A stretch of DNA of 64,000 nt from Adineta vaga (lineage: Eukaryota > Rotifera), in contig CP075497.1 in assembly GCA_021613535.1 (NCBI GenBank), positions 5,952,001 through 6,016,000 on the forward strand. Reading direction: 5' to 3'. The notes below the pieces were generated by a model that saw only the letters and a list, made by a program, of their open reading frames with translations, did no database searches and was not told the origin of the DNA. Shown here piece by piece: positions 51,847 through 63,600 of the stretch; positions within the stretch are counted from its first letter, which is position 1; the number at the start of each line of letters is the position of its first letter. Made by a program: the position numbers and the translations under genes.

Positions 51847-54800
51847 TTAAGGTAGCGTTCTGCTTATTGTATTAGTTGACTTTAGGATGGGGCCAGCTTG
51901 ATTTGCTACTTGTTGTTGAAATTGAATACGAATATCTTCTTCTTCATTTTCATCAAAACTTGATATCGATCTCAATTGACTGCGTTGATAACGATCGGCA
52001 ACGATGGCAATCAATGCGGCTCCTTTACCACTACCATCATCAGACAATGTTATTTTGAACTAAATAGATAACAAATCAAATTAATTCGGTAATAAAATTA
52101 TCCTGATTAAGAATTCAAAAAAAATAAAAAATAAAAAACAAGCTGGAGCTATATCAGTTCATGCAAATTTTCTTCGTTCTCTGTTACAGTTAATGCTACA
52201 TTCCAAACAGCATCATCTGATAAGTGTAATAGAAAGGAAAGTTACTTTACTATTTCATCATTCAGATACATTTAGGATTTTGTCGATGTTTGATTGGGAA
52301 ATGTTACGAAAAATAGAATGTTTTTTTTACATACCTTGATATTTTTACTGACCAGAGTCTTCATAGATTTCTCCATATTTCTCTTAAATCTTGGATGATA
52401 ACGATAGAGCGAACCATCAACACCAACAGTCACATTTGGTTTATTGATACGATTAATGATGACGGCAAGACCTAAATTTCATTCGTTCATTTAAATTTCC
52501 TTTTTATTGTCATATTTAGAATTGCTCTTTACCTGCGCCAGCTAATCGTGCAGCTCGTTTCGAAACATTTTTGCAAATATGCTGAACAATAGCACAATCA
52601 TCAAATGTTGGATTTCGAATACCCATATCTTCCAAAACACGTCTTGTATTTGCAAAAGCAATTCCTTCATCAGTTTCAACTGTACTAACAAATTTGGTAT
52701 AGAAACCACCACGAGTAAATAATGGTGTACTATAATCTCCATAACCATCCCGTTGACCAATAAATAAGAGATCTTGTTGCATTAAATCAAGAATGATCAA
52801 GCGAACAATTTCACCCATATACATTCCACTGATCATTTTCTCAAAGCTAAAATAAATTCATAGAGAAAATGAAGTAATTATTATTCATCAAATATGCTTC
52901 TTCATTTACATTTGTTTGCCAGGATTGACTGATGAAAGATCAACTTCTTCATCATACTTTGTTCGAATATCGTTTAGACGATTATTATTACCAAATGCGC
53001 CCCATTCCATATTGATAATAACTTGTTTTGGTTCATTATAATCTCCATCCCATGTACCAACCTTGTCTAAACTTTCCATATAACATGCATTAGTACCTGT
53101 ACCTAAGATCAGACCAATTGCTGTATTTGGATCTTTATATGCACATGCCATCAATGTACCAACAGTATCATTGACAAGAGCAACACATTGTACATTTAGT
53201 TTCTAAAGAGACAAAGAGAATTTATAAGTAGAAGTTTATGATTTGATTATCGTACTTTTTCATCAATAGCTGTTTGAAGTAATTTAACAACGTCTTCATT
53301 AACAACACCAGAACATGTAAAACCTTTGGTCCATGTTGATAATCGTGCTGATGCAAGACCTTCTTGTTTACAAGGAAATGAAAATGTGAAACCTAGAGAC
53401 AAATATGTATAATAATCAATATATTATTATTTAAAAAAGTCCTACCTAATGGATAACGAGTGCCAGTCGATAAAAGATTTTCTTTTTTCATAAAATCCAA
53501 AAGACAATCAGCAAGATGACGGAAAAGCTATATAAAATTACTCATTTTCAAAAGTTTTCTTTGTTATCACTCATATAACTTACATTGACACCCTCACCAA
53601 GCATAATTGATTGTGGTATAACGAATATTTTGGATGTTAATTCAAATTTTGATTGGGGCAATAAAGTAACGAGTAAAACACGAAAGTTGGTTCCACCTAA
53701 ATCCAATGCAAGTACTTTGCCAGTTTCCGAACCATCAGCTATAGTTCGAACATAGGTTGCAAACATTTTAACATCTGCATTTTTATGTGTAGCTGGAGAA
53801 AGACCATCATTCATTTCTTTTTCGAGGAATTGCATTATTTGACGCAGTTTTACATCATCAAGCCGTAGTGATTCAAGTACTTTTTCAATCTATGAAAAGA
53901 AAACTTCAGTGCCATCGTCAGAATCGGACTCTATCGTCTGCTGCGAGGTCATCTTTGCTCCTTAATGATGAATCAGAGAGTCAAAAGAACAGCATCACGT
54001 TTACAAACATTGATAGGAAAGAACTAGAATAGATAGTAAAAAATCATTCTAGAGGTTACACACCCACATTCACACACATTCTTTTACGTGACGTTCTGTC
54101 TACGCTAGATGATATCACTTTATCAGATAGTCTTTAATCTTTTGTGCTATCATTTATTTATGATTATAGTTTTATTTGAGTGTAATACTATAAAAATCAG
54201 TACTCATCTATATGACAACTATTGATTATTTCATTATAATTAATTGTGAGAAAGTTTCAGTTACTTTTACTCTTATTTCATTGAAATTTGATCTTAATCA
54301 TTACTAATTATTATCAATATTCCCTAGATATTCTTCGTTTTCTTTTTTTCATCGAAGAAAGAAACAACTTGTCAGTTATTCTTGAAGGAGAAGCACTATT
54401 GATGCAATAAACAAACATAGTCTAAGAAGAAGTAGCAATTTTTCTTTGAGTCTACAATTATTCTTCTCTTTTTCTCTCTTTCTATCATTTTCACCATAGG
54501 TTGGTGATGAATAATATTCAACTGTGATTTTGTCGTTCTGAACGGGGGTGTGTCGACGCTAGATTGCATTAGCTAAAACCTATTTTCTCAACAGACGTCT
54601 CTCACTGTTAGTCAAAGTGACGTTTTATTGCATCATCCAATTTTTTCTCTTGTACTAACAAAGCAAACACAATGGGATATCCTTCATGACTCGTTCTTAT
54701 GACGTCAGAATAAAAAGAACTAACTATTAGTTTATATCTTTATGTACCTGTTCGTTTGATTCTGGATGTCTATTTTGTAAAGTATATGTCTTGTTATTGG

Positions 54801-54927
54801 GTCCTGCCGCTTTATAACCCACATAAGCTGCTAAACCAACGACGGAACAAGCAGCAAGACTGAAAAGGCCAATCCGTAAAGTCGACGACAATGGTTCGTC
54901 GTTAATAAGATTCGCAAGTGATGACAT
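51847..54927 (-). CDS. HK: Hexokinase with N-terminal membrane-anchor exon
   Basis: Hexokinase phosphorylates glucose at the first step of glycolysis. The ATG at 54927 opens a 60-codon exon (to 54748). After an 858-nt intron, the next exon, 53889-53584, continues in phase 0 with [19 protein letters not shown]. Later exons give [15 protein letters not shown] (phosphate 1), [24 protein letters not shown] (catalytic Asp), [37 protein letters not shown] and [16 protein letters not shown] (adenosine site). It is a single-unit animal hexokinase of about 530 residues, with a Gln/Ser-rich tail. The first exon encodes a hydrophobic helix ([22 protein letters not shown]) unlike the short amphipathic porin-binding helix of vertebrate HK1, so a transmembrane anchor is inferred. 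An ATG at 53952 close to exon 2 runs into a stop. Confidence 0.9.
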
Positions 54928-55873
54928 TAGTCGAGTAATTTTGTATAATCTTTGAGAATTTTAAAACATTATTAATATCCGCGAAACACAGCCGGACAAT
55001 TTTCTTCTTCTTCTTCTTCTTGTACAAATGTTAACGTCGAAAACACAATGATAAATATAATTACGAAGATTTGAGTTGAAACTGTCGAGTAAAATGGTGA
55101 ATAAACGTGTCTTTGATCGTTTAAAATACACACTCGACGGTATAGTCGTTTTTTTGTAAAGAACGACAAAAAAAACTTACTGAACGAAGGAAATTTCTAA
55201 GGAGCAAAATCGTACTTTAGTTTTTGTTCTTTTAGTGTCCTTTCTTGTAGCTGTACGATCGTTTTGTTAGCGTACCCGTATGCGATGCGTAGTAAATGTG
55301 TTCGAGCGTGTGTGTAGTCTGAGTAGGAGTTGCCTCTCTATTCTCGCATTTGCATACAAGCCGTGCCCCTTCTCTCTCTTTTTCATTCTGTCGAACGCGA
55401 TAATATATTTTTCTTTCTTTCTTTCTTTCCATTTTTCCCACGTCTCTCTCACAATTTTCCCTTCATTATATCTGGCACCAAAATAGGTCTTCTTTTCTTT
55501 CTTTCTTTCTTTTTTCTTCTCATATTTTGCTATAACTACTTGATGTCAATGCAAAGAACTATAGAGAAATAATTGCAGACGCTGTCTGGCAGAAAGTAAA
55601 GGAAAACATAGAGAAGGGAAACAATCCATATGGTTACTTTTAATTTTTAATAGAGAAATTCTTATAAGAAATTATGGGTTTTTTTCGCTTGATTAGTTTA
55701 TTAAACATCAACAGGCAAATGATTATAATTATTCGATTCTTTTTTCTTTCATTAACTAAATCGTTGAATTTATCAAATGAAAACAATTACAATAGAAAGA
55801 TTTCAATAAAAGAGAATAGTTGTCAGTTAAATGAGAAGATAACATAGTGTCAAAATTTATATTGCCTTGTTTA
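54928..55873. other. Intergenic region rich in pyrimidine repeats
   Basis: About 950 bases between the hexokinase start and the chitin-binding protein stop. TTTC-type tandem repeats occur at 55411-55430 and 55487-55515. Open frames are low-complexity Lys/Arg/Glu or Phe/Ser strings and are rejected as genes. The hexokinase promoter should be at the left end. Confidence 0.45.
55411..55430. repeat. (TTTC)n microsatellite
   Basis: About five TTTC units in tandem; a second similar tract lies about 60 bases downstream (55487-55515). Both are in noncoding sequence. Confidence 0.85.
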
Positions 55874-58550
55874 TTAATATTTCTTTCCTATTGATCTATT
55901 GTTTCCACAATCAGCAAGTTCGACAGGAACGCAATCATTATCTCGAGATGAATATGCTAAGCCATTGTCACATTCCATGACACTATGCCAACCTTTTGAA
56001 GGAAAAGAATATATTAACGATGATTTTCCTAACAAATGAACAGTTAAGAGATATTTCTTACCGGTAGCACAATAATGAAATTTATGACAATGAACAGGAT
56101 CAGCATAGTAACCATTTGTACGGCCTGCACAAGTAAATATTGAAGGTAATCCAAATGGAGCAGCGGTTGTTGCTGCTGCTGTTGTTGTTGTTGTTGTCGT
56201 TGTAGTTTTTACAACAGCGCGTGTAAATGAATGAAACCATTTTCTTTTCGATGATCCTTTAAGAAGATAAGTTCAATATAATAGACAAAGAAAAAAAGGG
56301 TTTCTTTTTTCAAATACCTGTAGGAGGTTCAAATGATTTCGAGCTTTGACAACCAGTAAGATGAGCTGACATACATAAACGTAATAAAGATTCCCACGCA
56401 AGACCAGGTGCACACATGGATCGATAGTCACGTCCGTCAATACAGACATGATAGATACGACAATCTTGTGCGTCACCAAAATACCCATCAGCTATATTAG
56501 AAAGAAAACTTAATGCGTATTAAAAACAAAGAAAAGAAAAAAGAAAATATTGTTTACCTATACAACTGAAACGAGTTGAACGTTGTTTTTTGATTACGCT
56601 AGGATTGTTCGAGAAAATATCCGAAGTTGTAACTAAAATATTCAATCGAAAATAGAACTAATTTTTCGTCATCGTTCATAGAATACAACTACTTTGTTTT
56701 AATTACTATAAAAGCTTTTTCTTAGATTTTAATTGTATTATGCAAACAAGGACGTTTGCAATAGGTTTAGTATATTCACTCATACGAAGTTACAATACAA
56801 TCAATGAGCCTCACAAAAATGTCATCAATAAATTTTTATGCTCGTTCTTTAAGCACATATTTCATATCTTTCATTATTGACTTTGCGTGATTGTTGAAAC
56901 AGACAAAGTCACAAATCATAAAGACATCATTCATTCTTAAAACTAATCATGAAGAATCTTCATATAAATATACATATATATCAAGATGAATATGGTCTGA
57001 TTATGTATTTAGTAATGAATACTCAACGTTTTTAATCAAATTGCTATTTGTTCAAAATAAACTTACATGGTGAGATTGTTGTTGTTGATGTTCCGATTGA
57101 AGATTCAGGTTTTGCACCATGACATTCCGCTTGTTCATAAGATTTACATGTTTTAGTAATACGATCAAATAATAAATTATTTGGACATGTACGTTGTTCT
57201 AAATGTCCATCAACACATTGAACATATTGAGAACAAATAACAGGATCAGCAAAACGCATTTGACTGGAATAATTGGCTGGACAAGAATTTTGACCTAGTT
57301 CAGTAATGAATTTCAATAATTATCAATGCATTCATTCTACATGCTTACATTCAGTTACTTCATGAGGCCAAGCACAACTTTCCATACCTTGAAAAGACAT
57401 TTTATATCGGTAAAGAACTATTTAATACAAGAAGGAATTTTCTTACGTGCACTCCAGATAAGACCAGATGAACAAAGTAAAGAATCGCTTTGAGTTTTGA
57501 CACCTAAGTTTATGGAATACAATATTTTGAGTAGATATAAAGATAATTCCTACCATCACAATAATGAAATACCGAACAATCATAAGGATCAGGAAAATAA
57601 CCTGAACTACCAGTTGCACATTCAATTGGTGAATATGGAGGTGCAATTTGTCCTTCGCCTAAATTCAAATTATATGAAACAATAATGTACATATCAAGAA
57701 AATTAATATGTTCTAACATTCCGCATCTTTTGGCCATAGACAACCATTTGAACTTGCTGAAAAATGTAATCCTGCATTACAACGATGTGTAGATTGTAGT
57801 ACTCCAAGAACACACCAATGATAAATTGAACAGGAACTTGGATCAGCGAAGAATCCTGTTGCACCTGGTCGACATGTATAATTACCTTTATTCAGTTGAG
57901 TATTTGCTGCTGTCGTTGATGTCGATGTTGTTATCACATCTACATACAAATAATACAATGTCATCAATCATTAAGAAATATCTTACCTTCATCTTGACCC
58001 CATTTTTTCCTACCACCAATACATGATGTCGAAGTTTGTGTACTACAACCGATTTTTGTTTCATCCCAAAGCATACCATTTTTACACCAACGAACAGATT
58101 GTGTTCCACCATAACAGACATGAAATTTACGGCAATCATCTCGATCAGCAAAAAAACCATCCTCTAGAATTGAGATCAATCATTCAATTGATGATTTCTT
58201 CTTTTTTTTCATGCTAGATTTTTCTTACCAGCACAACGTGAACCAACTTCAGACATATATTGAATTCCCGATGATTTGTCTTCATTTGTATCTATTTGAA
58301 AAGAAGCATGATTAGTTTTCAAAACTCCAATCGATATTATTCATATACATTTAGCAAGTTTTTTCACTTTAGTTATTGTTGTATTTCGTGATGTAGCTGA
58401 TGATGACGTACTATTCGCTTGATTATAAAATGTTGCGAGTGTTCCACCGATAGTATATAATATCAATGTTACTAAATAATAATAATATAAATATATACAT
58501 ATTATAAAAAGAAGAATCTTACTGAATAGAATCGAATATCTCAAAACCAT
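55874..58550 (-). CDS. Peritrophin-type protein with about six chitin-binding (CBM14) domains
   Basis: Such proteins bind chitin in cuticle, jaws (trophi), egg shell or gut lining. The ATG at 58550 opens MVLRYSILF; the next exon continues as a hydrophobic signal or anchor (ITLILYTIGGTLATF). Around a dozen exons follow. Six domains show the pattern C..G-[FY]-[FY]-x-D-x-x-x-C-x-x-[FY]-x-x-C: GFFADRDDCRKFHVC, GFFADPSSCSIYHWC, GYFPDPYDCSVFHYC, MRFADPVICSQYVQC, GYFGDAQDCRIYHVC and GYYADPVHCHKFHYC. Thr/Ala-rich linkers, including a TTTTTTTTTAAATT-type stretch encoded near 56163-56210, look mucin-like and O-glycosylated. Domain exons often start or end with split Cys/Gly codons, as in shuffled modules. 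The protein ends RSIGKKY. Confidence 0.88.
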
Positions 58551-59354
58551 GTTTTGCGTATCTTTGTTCAGTTTGAATTGTATGTATCGACAAGTAGATG
58601 GTTACTTCGGACAAGTGAATTTGATGAATGAAGCCATTCTTTTATAAAGATTGACAATTTATTCATGTCAATTGACACATAAGAAGACAATATGTCAAGC
58701 ACGTTTCATTCAATTAACAACACTCGTTCTCATACGTAAGAGATTAAAAACGAAAAAGGAATTGTTTTATATTGGCTTATATTGATAAGCTTTGAATAGA
58801 ATAAGGCACGATTAATAAATTACTGAATCGATTGCGTCGCCAGATTGTTTCGATATGGATTGTGAGGATTTTCTAAGACAATAACAAGTTCGTCTTACAC
58901 TATTTGTTTGCATGACGCAAAATATTTGATAAACGCTTGTTCCGTAACATAATATTGATTGTTTACATATTTTATATAGTGACGTCTCGACCTTTGATTT
59001 GTCTTCCACAAAGAAGAATTCTTTAACAAATATGATTCTTCAATTCGAAGTTTCATTTCTCAATACATATGGTCATATTCCTAAACTAAAGATAACATTT
59101 TCATCAGTCACAACTATTGCAAGACAGGTATGAAAACATTATCTTTGTAAACGATTTTACCTTCACTTCGTAAGAGAAAATCACTCGAACCAAAACGAAA
59201 GAAGCATTTATACTAATTAAGTATCAACCTTTCCATGGTCATATTCACATCTGATCGTGACTGATATGTAAAATCAAAATCAATGATGCGTGATAACTGA
59301 TATACAGTCAAAGAAAAAACGTATTCGAAGGTGTTCATCATCACATATCTAACT
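58551..59354. other. Divergent intergenic region
   Basis: About 800 bases between two genes that point away from each other (chitin-binding protein on minus, 2H-like protein on plus). An open frame on the minus strand (58812-59009) has no family pattern. Both promoters should lie here. Confidence 0.4.
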
Positions 59355-60125
59355 ATGTTCTTTCGTTTTGGTACTATACGTCGTGTCTCATATTTTATTT
59401 TTATATTTATCATTATTTGTTATATGTTAACAAAAGTTCGTCATTTGTATTATGAAGAATATTCTAAAAAATATGATATGCCATCAGAAATCAAATTATA
59501 TATTGATGAAAATGGAACTTTTATTTCACATTTGAAACATGAAATTCTTCAATTTGTGGAAATACCTTTACAAGACGGATTTAGTCAATTCGTTGATTTT
59601 CTTGATCAACAAGCTGAATTGAAAGAATATTTTAGCTTTGTTCCACAAACAGCTTATCATACTACATTAACAATACTTAAAGAAGATACGGCTCTTAAAG
59701 AAGAAACATATCTTTCGGAAGAAACAGTTCATAAAGCAAAATATCTCGATACATTGACTAACGCACAAAAACTACTTGATAAGGCAGAAACATTTACATT
59801 ATGTACTGGTAAACAAATCTCAAGTCTTGATAAAAAAGAAATCCGTTTAGAAATTGAATATCAAAGTGATTTCATGGAAAATATAATTACTGAATATCAA
59901 AATAAATGGACTGAAAGATTTCCACAATTAATTGGAGAACATCGAAAAATGTTCTATATAACATTAGCTTATCAATACAAAACAATACCAAATGAGGAAA
60001 CTTTCAATAGGCTAAATACTACAATACAAAATTGGCAAGATTTTACTTTTGATGTTTATTTAGAACCTATCGAAATATGTTCATATAGTGATTTATTAGC
60101 TTATAAACCTATTCTTCCTGAATGA
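59355..60125 (+). CDS. Intronless type II membrane protein with 2H-phosphoesterase-like domain
   Basis: A single open frame of 257 codons with no intron, unlike nearly all neighbours. The ATG at 59355 is preferred to an upstream GTG at 59331. After a short basic start comes one membrane segment (VSYFIFIFIIICYMLT), then a soluble domain of about 220 residues. It has AYHTTLTIL (first H-x-T motif) and, about 130 residues later, MFYITLAYQY, where an H-x-T motif would be expected but Tyr replaces His. FHITLAY-like second motifs are typical of 2H phosphoesterases related to DUF1868, and this assignment rests on those two motifs only. With one His missing, catalysis may be lost or changed. An AATAAA follows at 60160-60165. 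Confidence 0.6.
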   Translation: MFFRFGTIRRVSYFIFIFIIICYMLTKVRHLYYEEYSKKYDMPSEIKLYIDENGTFISHLKHEILQFVEIPLQDGFSQFVDFLDQQAELKEYFSFVPQTAYHTTLTILKEDTALKEETYLSEETVHKAKYLDTLTNAQKLLDKAETFTLCTGKQISSLDKKEIRLEIEYQSDFMENIITEYQNKWTERFPQLIGEHRKMFYITLAYQYKTIPNEETFNRLNTTIQNWQDFTFDVYLEPIEICSYSDLLAYKPILPE

Positions 60126-60678
60126 TTCGAGAAGTAAAAAGTTCGTTATTTGTTTTATAAATAAAGATTTTATAAATTGTCTGAAGAATAAGACGTCTAA
60201 ATTTGACACTGAGTCGTCACATATTTATTTGTCTTTGAAATGAAATGTATGATTCGTTTTTTTTTCTTACTTCTCCTTTCAAAGAAGAAGAAGAAGAAGA
60301 AGATGATGAAGATGAAATGAAATAATCCGAATAAGAAGAAACAAAAACGAAACATGAGCGCATCATTAATGAGAAAGAAGAATATACAACCAAAAAATAA
60401 ACTGAATAGTAAGTACGAGAAAGAAACCAAGAAGATAAAGTTTTGAGAAAGAGAAAATTGAATAAGAGACAGAGAGAGAGTCTTAGATCCATGCAAATAT
60501 TGCACACAAAACTGTTCGTTCTCGGAGCGGTGTGTCACGAAAACGTCTCTCTTCTCATTTTCTTTTTTTTATACATAGCAAACACACACACACATCAATT
60601 TTACAGCAAAGCTAAAACATGCATACAGAGAGAGAAACAAAAGAAAAATTGAACAGAAAAAAAGATCAATAAACACAA
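60126..60678. other. Convergent intergenic region
   Basis: About 550 bases between the 2H-like gene and the BRM stop codon, probably two 3' UTRs. An AATAAA for the plus-strand gene is at 60160-60165. An AAG-type purine run lies near 60281-60304. Confidence 0.5.
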
Positions 60679-63600
60679 TTATTTTTGATGCGAACCAGAA
60701 CCACATGTTCCTTCATCATCATCATCACCACCATCACCACCACCACCACCACCACCATTAGATGACTAAACAGATATGAAAACAACTGACACTGAAAGAC
60801 GAAGAAAAATCACTAAATAATTACTTGATTTGTCTCGTCCATAATCAGATCTTCATCATCACTCATAACGCGAGTTTTACGTCGACTACTTGTGCTATTA
60901 CTACAATTGCCAGATGTACGTGATTGAGTTTGAGATTTCTAAAAATATCAACAGGTTTACTAATATGTGAATATTTTCATTCTTACTTTTTTTGTATTTG
61001 TTTCTTTTTTAACACGTTTTTTCAATGGTTCTAAAATAGGAAATCAATTTTTATAAATAATGATTTTCAGAAAAACTAATAATTACCATCATCATCTGAT
61101 TCTTCTTCTGATTCAGAACTAATTGGAATATCTCCTTTTTCCAATCGTTCTCGTGCGTTTGTAAATACTGATTGAAGAATAATTGAATCTTCATAAATCT
61201 AAATATTTCAATTCATTTTTTTTGAATTTGAATTTCATCAAATATATTAATATTTACATTCGAATTTTCCATATTAAATTCTTGAGCATTTTTACACAAA
61301 AGCATAACATCTGCTTCTAGTTCATCTAAACTTCGATACCGATGTTCACTAAGTTTTTTCTATGAAAAAAAACGAATAAAATCAAAAGAAGCTAATTAGA
61401 TTTATTCAACAAACTTTGATTTTATTAAAATCAACTGGTTGTTTTATTGTTTCATAATATTCAGGTAATTCTTTTTGTGTTGGTAAACGCATAAATGGTT
61501 TACTTAATACTCGATTATCTTCACTACAATTAGAAAACCAAATATAGATATTGAGAAAGAGTTTTATCTTTATTTACTTGTCTCGATATTTGATAACAAA
61601 ATCTAATAAAGTTGTTAATTGTTTGAATAGTTTTGGTGAAACTGGATCATCAGAATATTTCTTATTTGTTTCTTTTAGTTTACGTTTACCAACACGTCTA
61701 CCAGATTTCGATGTTGTTACATCCATATCATTATCGTCTTGTTTACTGTCTGTTTCATCATGTTGTCCATCATCATCATCATCATCAAAATCAATATCAC
61801 GAGTGACATTTCGTTTACCACGACGACGTTTTTTGTCTTGATCAGGTGTACCTAATGTTCCATCTTCAATTGCCTAAAAGAAGAAAAGAAATCTATGCTT
61901 TTTTCTAACATCTTAGTCAAATGTATTTTTATTTACCCTAAGCCATTCTTTGTCAGTTAATGAATCTGAATAATCAACTTCTTTGCGATGTCGAGTTCCA
62001 CGTCCAAATAAATCTAATGCTTCTTGATCAAGTATAGTTTTTTCTAATTCTTTTGGATCTTTGGTTAACCATGCAGGTAATTCTGACATTTCTACAAGTC
62101 GTGGTTTACGATTTACCATTCGAGCTTCTGCATGTCGTCGTTCGCGATCCATTCTCTAAAAACAAAACAAATTCTTCAATTAAATTTTGTTTTTCAAAAT
62201 CAAAATTTTACTGACATTAAATTGATTATATTCATCTTCAGATCGTGCAATCATTTGATTAATAACTTCATCATCTGGTACTTCATCTTCTTCTTCATCA
62301 CCTTCTTCCGTTTCTTGCAAGAGAATTTGTTGTAAAAATTGTCTTCGTTCATTACCCGTTGATTTATTATTGAACATTCCAGCTTGTATGACTTTTTCAT
62401 CAACATTTAATTTATAACGTGCAGCAGCTAAGATTTTCTCTTCGACACTATTAACTGTCATTAAACGAAGAACACGAACTTCATTTACTTGACCAATACG
62501 ATGTGCACGATCTTGTGCTTGTAAATCCTATGAATTGGACGTTAAAATAAAATAAAAGAATAAATTGAAAGATTTACTTGATGAGGATTCCAATCTGAAT
62601 CAAAGATAATAACCGTATCGGCTTTTTGTAGATTTAATCCAAGACCTCCGGCACGTGTAGATAGCAAAAAAATGAAAATATCTGAATTAGCTTCGCTAAA
62701 TTTTGCTAATAAATCGCCACGTTCTTCCGATTTTGTTTGACCATCAAGACGTAAATATGTATAATCTAAATGAAGATTCAAACTTAATTCGTTTCTTCTC
62801 TATTGAAAAACAACTTCAATACATACTTTTATAAGCAAAATAATCTTCCATGATTGTCATTAATGATGTCATTTGACAAAACAGTAAAATACGATGATTT
62901 GTTGCTTTTAGTTTTGGTAATATACGATCGAGTAATTCAAATTTACCCGACGCACGATACAGATCAGCTCTAAATCAATCGAAATTGATTTAATTACATA
63001 GTAAAGATTTCTCTTCGTAAAAAATCAAATTCATACCCATTACAAACACCATTCGTATAATTAAAATGTTGACTAATTTTTTCTTCTAATTCATTGAACA
63101 TAAATGGATGATTACAGATTTTACGCAATTGCATTATAGTATTCATCAATGCTTTTGGATTGCCATTTTTACCATTCTAAAAAAAACAATGTAAATGAGA
63201 AAGTCTTTCATACGAAATTCAATAATTACGTACTCTATCTTCTGTTAGAACAATACCACTAGTCTGCATATGATTATACATGACTCTTTGTAATGCAGAC
63301 ATATCACATTTAATAACATATTCAATCTGAAATAATGTAATATGAGTTTTTCATTCTGTAAACTAAGAGAATAGGTAATTTTACTTTATCTGGTAATTGC
63401 GATTCGACTTCTTTCTTAAGACGACGTAATAAAAATGGTCGTAAAACTTTATGTAAACGTCGAATAATAAGTAAAGTTTCTTCGGGATTAAGTTCAACTT
63501 TTTCACATGTTGTTGCAAATGGTGCATTAAACCATTGTTCAAATGTTGTACATGATTTAAAGATTGATGGTAAAAGAAAATTCAATAATGCCCATAGTTC

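Noticed and set aside
53890-53952. Start codon at 53952 directly upstream of the hexokinase catalytic exon
   Set aside because: The frame meets a TAG right at the splice acceptor of the next exon and there is no room for an intron. The exon at 54927-54748 joins in phase instead.
55232-55572. Several overlapping frames around 55.2-55.6 kb
   Set aside because: They derive from TTTC/GAAA repeats and give Lys/Glu/Arg or Phe/Ser strings without protein character.
57826-58217. Plus-strand frames across the chitin-binding gene
   Set aside because: Antisense of CBM14 exons. The minus-strand reading has clear Cys patterns; the plus-strand reading has none.
59331-59354. GTG start 24 bases upstream for the 2H-like gene
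   Set aside because: Non-AUG starts are unlikely in an animal. The ATG at 59355 gives a proper type II membrane topology.
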